DNA of 51,290 nt from Lingula anatina (taxonomy: Eukaryota > Brachiopoda > Lingulata > Lingulida > Lingulidae), in NCBI RefSeq assembly GCF_001039355.2, contig NW_019773618.1, positions 21,335 through 72,624 of the forward strand, read 5' to 3'. Position 1 is the first letter of the stretch, and each line of letters opens with the position of its first letter. The notes beneath the pieces were generated by a model. The model made no database searches, was not told where the DNA came from, and saw only the letters and a program-made list of their open reading frames with translations. Both the position numbers and the translations under genes were made by a program. Positions 14,301 to 23,500 of this stretch are shown in pieces.

Positions 14301-15137
14301 GACGAGGAAAAGTGACATGTCTAAGGTGGTCATACGGGCCATGATCGCAGGAAATGTGGCCTGCTTTTTAACTGCTTGTATAGCAGGTATGACTGGTGGT
14401 GAAATATCGCTTTCACTTAATTTGCTTGCCAAAGAGAACATTCTATTGAATAGCAAAGTTTCAATCGTCATTTTGAAATCAGTTTAACTTAAAACGAGAC
14501 AAAGCCATTTGTAGTAGTCCATAAATGAATTCACTGTTTGATTGAAATATAGCCTCCCTTTGCTTGTTAGTAAAATAATCTCTTTTTTTTTCATTTTAAC
14601 ACCTGATTTATTTTGGTCAAAGTAGACTAAAATATTTGGGTTGAATGTTATTACCAAATCTGGATCTGTCTGGAAAATTCTTTTGGTTCCACGCTTAAGA
14701 TATTTAACCTGGTGCTACATTATAGAAGTACTTAACCGCCTTGGTCTATTAAACCATCAACGTTTGAACGTTTTCATTTCTCATGGGCTGTAATTCAAGT
14801 TCAACTTATTTACGTTCATGGAGGGTTATGGGGAAGACAAATAGTGGTGCCATTTTTACACCCGTAAGATTACGTTTAATAAATGGAATCAAGTAAAATA
14901 ATTACTTATATTGTCTCATAGTTTCAATGATAATGAATTATATACTTACTTGTCAAGTGCTTTATTACGAAATACACTTATGTCATTGAGTTGATAGATC
15001 TATGGTTTTTGTCTACTTTGGATATATGGTTTTAAAACCAGTTATGTAATTTCTCATTAATGTCAGATACTCAAAATGATGCTTATTGTAATTGACTTTT
15101 TTTAGGTTTATTATATACGGAGGATACGATAGTTTAA
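8311..15137 (+). CDS. SLC28A3: SLC28-type concentrative nucleoside transporter (CNT3-like)
   Basis: Sodium-coupled nucleoside importer of the plasma membrane. Coding exons by splice consensus and phase: 8311-8460, 8674-8876, 9222-9449, 9850-9994, 10254-10448, 10772-10933, 11318-11443, 11783-11913, 12108-12291, 12932-13192, then either 13642-13822 or 14206-14386, then 15106-15137. They sum to 1998 nt, an exact 665-codon frame plus stop. The start has A at -3, and an acceptor-like AG lies 20 nt upstream. Family hallmarks seen: [11 protein letters not shown] (HP1 substrate loop), [40 protein letters not shown] (the conserved TM Glu) and ATYALCGF-x-N-x-x-S. The Gly-Gln pair before TEAP is of CNT3 type, although invertebrate CNTs need not be one-to-one orthologues. 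The N-terminus (about 100 residues) is acidic and cytosolic. Three NxT sequons lie in the loop encoded by exon 10. The C-terminus stops only about ten residues after the last core helix, much shorter than human CNT3 (691 residues). Confidence 0.93.
13642..13822 (+). CDS. SLC28 alternative exon 11A
   Basis: 181 nt, entered in phase 0 after TTTTTAG and left in phase 1 at CAG|GTTGGT. It encodes 60 codons plus one base, opening [19 protein letters not shown]. It covers the HP2/TM segment with the Phe-x-Asn-x-x-Ser substrate-site motif. It is paralogous to the exon 384 bp downstream, with eight residue differences in about 61. The donor (GTTGGT) is weaker than that of 11B. Confidence 0.88.
14206..14386 (+). 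CDS. SLC28 alternative exon 11B
   Basis: Same length (181 nt) and same phases as 11A, after acceptor TTTTAAAAG and before donor CAG|GTATGA. It opens [19 protein letters not shown]. Differences from 11A, numbering from the first exon residue: P1R, A15S, G18A, I22V, S33T, A39S, I41V and V43I. All but P1R are conservative. Including both exons would shift the frame, since 181 is not a multiple of three, so use must be mutually exclusive. Confidence 0.88.
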
Positions 15138-16620
15138 AGCCACGAAAAGAACAAGACACACAGCCAAAAACAGTGCCCGCCTGGCTTGTCCGACCTCAAC
15201 AAGAAGATGCAATGGCTTTCATGTTTGTCTATGCATGTTTGAATGTAAAACCCCTTTTCTACGGACATCAAGGATTTTAATGGTCGGTTTGTCTGAGCTA
15301 CGAACTGCAATGTATAGTACATTTATAAAACTAAGGTAGACATTATTGGGGCGTCAGAAATCACCAAATCTGTGACTCCATTTTGTTTTAGACTAACCCA
15401 ATAACAGATATCATGCACCTTGGAATGGATTATTTCTGCATGATCATATGATTGAAACGAAGAAACTTTGAAAACACTATCAGGACCATAGAAAACCATC
15501 AGCATGAGAAATAGTCTTACAACGTTCATTTTCATATATCGCATTTCGTATAATTGCATATTAAATTTAACCAAATGATTTAGATATAAAAACGCATGGT
15601 GTGATGTCGACTGTACATTATGATATTGAGCACATGACACATTACTTATTTGAATCGCACAGGTGAAATATATTCATCTTTTATTTCATTTTGTTCATTT
15701 AATGCCATTGTTTATACGGGACCATTTACTATGCAATTCCTGCTATCCAAAATGTGCTTTTGCATTGCTTACATTAATGAATTGTTCATTATCATTTTAT
15801 CGTATATATCATTAGACAATTTTTCTTAAATGCATTTTAAATATATACATTTTTTTGGAATTCGTAAAGATAATATTCATCTCCATCTTTAGCAAGTGAA
15901 GGATGTGTGATTTGCACACGGTATGTAGAAAATCAATATATTTTTTGTTTGCAGTAAAAAACAGTCAACATTTTACATGTCGATCATTCATGGATTTATG
16001 CATCCCTGTCTTTTCATATTTTAATCCCTGTGATATCTATGGTTGATTTGGTTTCATAGAATTAAATATTGTACAGAAAATGTGTTTATAAGCAAACGAT
16101 GTAGTTATAACGTTGTAGAGGATATGCAGTGGCCGAGCCGAAATGTAAAGCCCCGAGACATAAATGGAAAAACTCGGGCAGTTTTTTATTCCTATGACCA
16201 ATGTAGAGAGATGGAGAAGCGGCTTTTGCCTTTTTGTTCAAAAAGAAAAAAAAGCGTAGAGCAGGGGGCTGGGATTATAGCCACATTACATCCATATAGT
16301 TTAGGGTTGTAACACAGCCCCTTGTTGATTAGATACCAGTCCAAGAATATATCTAAAAAAAATCATTCCCTGATATATTTTTTTAACCACAGAGACTTAT
16401 GTATATTGTTTTTAGATAATTATTTTCTACTTGATTGTATGTATACTGTATAAGAATATTAAACTTTGACCATGTTTTATATAATATGAGAGTAGCACGT
16501 CGACGGTTAAAAATGTCCATAGTAGAAAGAAGATTATTGTTACATTCGTTTCATTTGTGTCAATTTTAAGATATTTATGTACCCGATAGTTTCTAATAAA
16601 TTTAAATGTTTATCCAATTT
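15138..16620 (+). other. Probable 3' UTR of the SLC28 gene
   Basis: AT-rich sequence after the stop codon at 15135-15137, with no further coding exon of the family. AATAAA at 16595-16600 is a candidate polyadenylation signal, and another occurs at 16855-16860. The real end of the transcript cannot be fixed from sequence alone. Confidence 0.4.
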
Positions 16621-18744
16621 TAAAGTTTTTTTTATTGTGTCATGGGTAGTATTGTGTTGGCAGTGTTGAAAAACTCATCTATTTAATGGCTTGTTCAAAC
16701 TGCAAGGTGAACGTGGGTTGACTCCCTTTGTGATCACGGAAATGATGCTGAATTGGTAGATTTAGAGATAAGGGGTAAATATCACCTGTTCAACGTAGAA
16801 TGTATAAGGGGATGGACAATGGATCCTTAGTTTGCAGCAGGCTGTTCTTGTCACAATAAAACCGTTTGAAAATTACATGCAGGTATAAGGCGTACACTAC
16901 ACAGTTATCTTAGATTTCCAAAGCGGTGCACAGCTGCATGCGATATCAACCCGTTCTAGACCAAGGAATGCCAGAGCACCGACATTACTGTAAAAATATA
17001 TACAGGTAGTATACTACTCTAATGAGCTCTTATAGTAAAGTACTAAATAAATGAAAAAAATCCACCACGCTGCAGTACCTCTATACAGACGCACGGATGC
17101 ATACACATAATAATTGTAGATAATGTCGAGATCAATCCAATACATAAAATGGAATTATACAGTAATCACCTGGAAAACTGTCCTAGGCCCGGTGTGCACT
17201 TCACAGTTCCTATATGCATGTATTTGGGGACTCTAAAACAATCAACACTTAAGACGACAGCTCTCTGTATTTTACTAGGTACTAGTAACAGTTTTACTTA
17301 TTTTCCTCTTTTTTTTTACTTATGTAGGCCCTATAAAGCCGTCACAACCCTTTTTAGGAAATCGGTGCCAGTATGTTCTAACAGTTGGTTTGGTTTTAGT
17401 ATTTCCAGGAAAGCTGTAGTCGGGTGTTGTACCTCTGATTAAGGTGGTTTGTAACAGAAAAATATATGTGTGAATTGTATAGGATTTCTCCTAGGTAATC
17501 ATCTTAATTATATTTCATAACCGTATTGGACACTTACATTTTAAGAACTTTCAATCTGGATGGACTCGGCAACAGAGTAAAAATGCCAAAATAAATTACA
17601 CCATGTAATTAAACCCCAATTCCAATTATATATCAAAAATGTTATTTTTTCTTTAATACATTTATTTATATCTCTGCCGCATAAAAGAAACCCCACATTG
17701 ACTGCTTTCGAACTTGTACCAATATTAATACCGGTAATAATCATTCTCTTTTTCCAACCAAACACATATCAAATTGGAAGAGCTGGTTAAAATCAGTAAT
17801 CTCTGGTATATTTTAATCATTTAAAAGATTTCAAAGATAGAAATGCATGACTTAACGTACATTCTGAAAGAATATCATTGACCGCGAAGTCATCCAAGCA
17901 TGCAAAGGTATCATACACATTTGATTAACTTACTGATTGCTCAGTTATATTTTCAATCCCACAGTAAAAGTAAATACTAAGGGTCTAAACTGTATAGAAT
18001 TAGTTTGACCTTTTTTATTTACTAGTTAAATAATTCATGCACTTTGTGTCTTTTCGCGGCAATTCCATTTACGGCTAAAGTCATATGTCCAGGACTGTTA
18101 ACCTAGCTAAGACAGCACGTGTTTTTCCATTAAAGAAATACATTATAAGATAAAGGTTTATTTATCCACAAATGTGTAATTTAATACAATATAATGTACA
18201 TTTTCGGGAATCAATTGCTCTGTAAAGCATCGTTGTATTAAAAATGAGTGTTAAAGCTGTATTAATAAATAAGATTCGACTATGTATTATAAGTTATGAG
18301 ACGGTTAGTAACTGTCACTCTAGATAGACACTGTTTTATTTGCCGCCCTCTCAAAATTAAAATATTCAATAGGAGTTAGATCTGTCCATATCGCCTCACT
18401 AACTTCTCCAGTTTGCTTTCTTCTTCTACAGTTGCACGCCCATACTATACACTAAACACATAAAATACTTTCTACATCACAACTGTTTTCAAGACCAAAG
18501 CATTGTCTGGTCATTATCATGAATAAGACCGAGTAGTATTGGACCGTCGGCAAACTTCATTAAAATGTGTAATCTTCAATAGTAACACAATCGTAAGAGT
18601 AACATATACTGAATCATTTGTACTTAAGTTGTTTATCTTATGATATCTTTACTATTATAAATGAGCAATGCCACCTCAAATACAGATGCATTTCAACTGA
18701 AACACACACGCACACACACACAAGTATACAAGAGATTATTACAA
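16621..18744. other. Gene-free AT-rich region
   Basis: No recognisable gene, RNA or clear transposon was found. A short plus-strand frame at 18661-18906 overlaps a dispersed repeat and an ACAC run, so I do not call it coding. Confidence 0.5.
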
Positions 18745-18890
18745 AAAAAATTAGAATCTGGACTAACTTTGAATGACGCAATGGATTCATTAATCCCTGG
18801 TAAGTATGCAAAAATTGCCGTTTACACAGGGAATTTTTGTCCAGAACGAACGGTTATTATTCGTGAGGTGGGTGTTTCAAATGTTTTAAT
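18745..18890. repeat. Dispersed repeat fragment, copy 1
   Basis: CTGGACTAACTTTGAATG, then GGTAAGTA and AAAATTGCCGTTTAC follow in the same order and spacing at about 24658-24785. This suggests two copies of one short interspersed element. No terminal structure was identified at this copy. Confidence 0.6.
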
Positions 18891-18972
18891 AAAAAAAAAA
18901 CATTAACTATTATACAGTAAGGCTTGAGTGTAACGTTTGCGTACACATAATTTAAATTCCCTGCCAATGAAA

Positions 18973-18975
18973 AGA

Positions 18976-19021
<46 letters not shown>
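18973..19021. repeat. (TAA)n microsatellite
   Basis: About 16 TAA units. It directly abuts the start of the interspersed element that follows. Confidence 0.95.
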
Positions 19022-19022
<1 letters not shown>

Positions 19023-19023
<1 letters not shown>

Positions 19024-20010
19024 TAGACTGCAACTGGCTAAAGCCAGTGGCGGAGGATTCCCCTGCAAAATAGGTGTGGAAATGCTCTCACAAGGTCATG
19101 TGAAGGTCATGGGTTAAATTTGACCCCGTATTCTGAAAGGCCATGTGCAAATTGGGGGTGGGGGATCAACAAAACATCAATTTTAGCCCACTTCCATATT
19201 TCTCCATGAAATAGCCGAATGACCTTGAAAATGAGGGTCAAGGTCAAATTTGACATTTGATTTAAGGGTGTTGGGTATATGTTTGGGGTAGTTTACTATA
19301 GCATGTTATCACAAAAAATCAGGATTTCATGGAGAAATTGACAGTCACTATTTCTGTGAAATTATTAATATTTAAAAATCTATATTAAAAAATCTAATCA
19401 GTCAATTGTCAATATTATTAGCGACTGCACTGGATAGATATCTAGGGCAACTTTTTACGTCATCTTTGTGGCTCTGTGACATCTGGTTTACCCCCTGCCG
19501 AATGCCAACCACTTAAAGCATATAGTGCAATAAGTTGACCTTGACCTCACCTACTTTTCCTATTAGGTCACATGATATAAAATCATTGTGTCATCTCACC
19601 TTTAAAAGGATATGTCAAATTGTTGAAAATTCTAGGAGATATTGCATTTTGAAATTTGCAAAATTTTCACTTTAAAAGGCTCTGTGACCTTGAAAAGTAT
19701 GTCAAGGTCAAAAAAATTGGGTGGACCGGAGTAACTTTTCATAGGCTATCAGTATGAATTTTTTCAGAATTTTAAAAAGAAATTTTTTGACGAAAAATAA
19801 TAATAATAATAAGAAGAAGAAGAAGAAGAACAGGAAAAACAACAGTATTCCCCTATGGGGAATCCTAATAAAAATAATAGTAAAAATAACAATAAGAACA
19901 GGAAAAACAATAGTATTCCCCTATGGGGAATCCTAATAATAATAAGAAGAAGAATAAGAACCGGAAAAACAATAGTATTCCCCTATGGGGAATCCTAATA
20001 ATAATAAACA
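19023..20010. mobile_element. Interspersed element with repeated TAA-rich hairpin tail
   Basis: A block of about 1 kb bracketed by TAA-type microsatellites. The body has several direct and inverted AAGGTCA/TGACCT-type motifs (for example AGGGTCAAGGTCAAATTTGA and TGACCTTGACCTCACCT). It ends in a tail carrying three copies of a hairpin followed by CCTAATAATAATAA. No coding potential was seen. The tail resembles SINE- or LINE-like 3' ends common in invertebrates, but the class cannot be named from this copy. Confidence 0.5.
19820..20000. repeat. Three-unit tandem array with a perfect hairpin per unit
   Basis: Each unit has a GGAAAAACAA(T/C)AGT lead and the perfect hairpin ATTCCCC-TAT-GGGGAAT, followed by CCTAATAA and a TAA/GAA-rich spacer. 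The hairpins lie at 19847-19863, 19915-19931 and 19977-19993, so unit spacing is 68 and 62 bp. The stems are unchanged in all three while the spacers vary. Confidence 0.85.
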
Positions 20011-20542
20011 TTGTAATTTTATGCCCATATTTTACAACTACTAGCATGGCTTACTATCCATTAATCATTTATCAATTAATATTAATGCACCTGTAGAAAG
20101 TGTTAGGAAATTCCAAATTAACCCCAACTGTGTTTACTTAATGCACAAGTATTTCACATTATCGTGTCTCTACAAATACCACCGAATGGATCATCCATCT
20201 TTGTACAAGTAAATCTCAGTATTCGTAGCATACGTTGTTGTATATACAGTAAATCACTCTTTGCTTGCAAACCTTGATTGATTCAGCCAGCCAGTGTAAT
20301 ATTGACTACTGCCTGCTTTGCCATATGTATCAAATAAGTATTGTTCAATTGTGGCTTTGTGGAAACATCTTTCAAGGTATTAAATCTAGGTATTACAATG
20401 CATAACTTGTGATATTCTTTCCTTCTGGAGGTCCACTTAAGACTACACGTTGAAATGAGTACGCGTGATTTCTTATATCAATAGGATTAATAAGTCACAC
20501 TGGTTTTCAGAGCACCGGCTATTTCTCTAACCATTTGTACAG

Positions 20543-23500
20543 TTAACTGCGTTTCAGTAGTGTTAACATCTCGTCCATTTTAGTATTAATTTCTTGCAGT
20601 TCATTTTGGACCACCTGTTGCGTAATATGCCTGCACTGCTCCTCATTGAAGTTGTCGACTTTAAGAGCGTCTATTTCCTTCTGATTTCCACCCAACTGTA
20701 CGATAGCCGTTGACATTTCGTGCCACATATTCTCGTACTCGGCAGTCTGCAACTGGAACTGACCATGGCTGATAGTATTCCTGCATTCTTTTATCTTGAT
20801 AACCAGATCCACTTCCCCTTGGCTTGCCTGGGCTTGATTCAAAGACCAGGTGATGTTGGCTTTGTTGGGGTGTAGGTTTCTGATAAGGAGGAAGAGGAGG
20901 GTGACATCCCACTTTTCCATATCAGGCTGTCCCTGTCCTGGGTTAAGCAGATCCCACTGACTCCTAAATATTACCCGAGGTCTTAAACTCTGTAAAGTCA
21001 TCTGGGTACTTGGTAATGCCAGAAATTTGGTGATCAATTGTGCAACACTGTCCGCTGCCGAATAAGCGCCGCCCTGTTTCAGTCCTGGTTCAACAACTTC
21101 CCGTAGAAGAAAAAGACGCAGGGCTTGTGCCCCGTAATAGATAACAAGGTAGCCAAGCCGTGCAAACCTCTGCATATCCTGAGGGAGGCTGGCTGACGGT
21201 TGGTTGGCAATGTGCTGAGGAAGACTGGGTGACGGTTGGCCTGCAACTTGCTGCTGTGCAGATAATGACCGTTGACTTGAAACTACTTGTTGAGTCGCTG
21301 TTGACTGTTGGGCTGACACATTGTGTTGTGTTGTTGCTACCTGTTGACCTTGCAGTGTTTGTTGACTTGATTCTGGTACTTGCTGAACAATTTGAAAGGA
21401 CAATCAGTTCATAACATACAATGTTCATAACAGAATGCATAATTATTTAAATAAGCAATGTAATGAACTATGTTGCTACAATATATTATGAATAAGATAC
21501 ATAAGAAGTTATATATATATATATATATATTTGCGGACTTGGGATGTGGAGAGCTTAGAGCATAATATCTACTTTCATTACTTTCATTAATATGGAACTC
21601 ACATTTGTCCTTAAGTCGGATTTATGGAGAAACCATATTCGATATGGCTTTGTGTCGATTATTTCCGAATAACCCTGTTGAACAGCAAAGCCTTTCTCCA
21701 CGTTTGCCTTCTCGATCGGAACATACAGAGATTTGACAGCTGTGGCCTTTTCTTGTTCATCCTTTGCCTCTACTTCAACTGCAAATTTCTGCATCAAGTT
21801 TGGGTAATAGTCTTGCTTGAGTCTATCTAAATTTTCTGAAACCAAGTCCCTTATACGCAGAACTTGTTTGCAGGGTGTCTGAATACGATCTGCTCGATCA
21901 AGTGACCCTACATTCAATTTGATCCGAAAACCATCACTTTGGATTTCAAATACCCTTGCATTATCCCCAAAGACATTGCCTTTAGGCAGTCTGAAACAGG
22001 CGTAGTTACTAAAGAGCAATCGACTGTGCAGTTTCAGTTTTCGAAGCAAGCACACAAGAAGACGATGAAAAAGGCCATGTGGAATGAAATCATACTTAAA
22101 CTGGACGTAAATGGCCTTTGGTGTGACCTTGTCTCTGAGGATGACCTCATCTGGCTTGACATCGGGAAGTAAACTTGGAATCACAAATAACTTCTCCTGT
22201 GGATCTAATGGTGGGTCTGTCTGCAAAGCGAAGGATGGATATGGATGAGCTAGGTCATAACGCTGCATGATATCCAATAAGATGGCCTTGTTTTCAATTA
22301 GCTGTTTGTCCGATTTCCAAGCCAAATCAACCAGGTTTTCTCTAAGGATTCCTTTTTCTTCTAGTAATTCCCACAATCGACGGTGCCAGGGTTGCTCTAC
22401 ATGCTGGTATTGTGGTAGGGTGATGACTGCTTTGAAGGCATCAATTAGCCACTGTGGATCCAAAACCACTATATTGCGAAGCTCATTTTCATCAAAGTAA
22501 ACAAATGTCCCGATCTCATGATAGAATGATAAACATGCTGACAATTCTTCGGCACCCATGTTGTAGTCTCTTGCATACGTTTTGGCGGCGACAAAGCTGA
22601 TGCAGGGGAGGCCGCCGGTGGCCATCTCGCTGAACATGCGTTCAATCTGAAGCCATCTCAGAGGTCTCTCCTCACCCCAATGCCATTGTTTTTGGGATAC
22701 CTCAAGGATTGCGTTTTTGAGATCTTGCAGGGAGGGGTCGTTCTTTTTAGTATTATCAACAGCGAAGAAAACACTGTTCACGTGGTCGCAATGGGGTTGC
22801 CAGGACATGAGGAAAGTTCTGATTTCTTCAAAACGCTCTTCCGTCCTTTCTATGCGTATCTGAAATAAAACCACCTAAAGTAAGGATGACTTAACCCAGA
22901 CAGCAAATATGTGTCTCAATCAAGAAATGCGTTTAATTGATTATAGACTGTTCTGGTATAAAATCACATAATCACTAATAGTTTCGATGATGACATACTT
23001 TTTCATTCCCACCAAGTTTGTCCCTGTGAGTTCCAACAATTAAGATAGGAGGACACAATTTGTCTGCCCCTTCAGGAGGCTGCCAGCGGTAAACGGAATG
23101 GGTATGGATTGTTTTTAACCAAAATTCTACAAACTCTGAAAGAGATAAACGAAATATGATCCTACAGAAATGTATTTTCATTTGTTTATTAGACGTATGA
23201 ATAAAACGAAGAATTCAATATGTGTCGTAAATCAATGCTCTTTTGTTGCAAATATGTTTAATTCAACAAATCTTTAAAAGAGTGGACTATATTTTATTAT
23301 TGATATTTGTAATTTGTTACTAGGTCTTTTAAAATGTAATACCGCCAAGTGTTTTCGGCATTCCTTGAACTAAGCCTTTCTTGGTAAACAATGAATTCCT
23401 CTTCAGCTGTATTTCCTGGTTGAGATCCTTTGTCAAATCTATCACAAGCAAGTATATGGCGCGCCAAGTGAGAAATGTTTGGTGAGTGTTGTAGAACACG

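Noticed and set aside
13642-14386. Both duplicated SLC28 exons used together in one mRNA
   Set aside because: Each is 181 nt with phase 0 in and phase 1 out, so joining them shifts the frame. The protein family also has only one such segment.
19820-20000. CRISPR-like array
   Set aside because: Three regularly spaced palindromic repeats occur, but spacers are low-complexity TAA/GAA tracts in a eukaryotic genome with no cas genes. It is a repeat tail.
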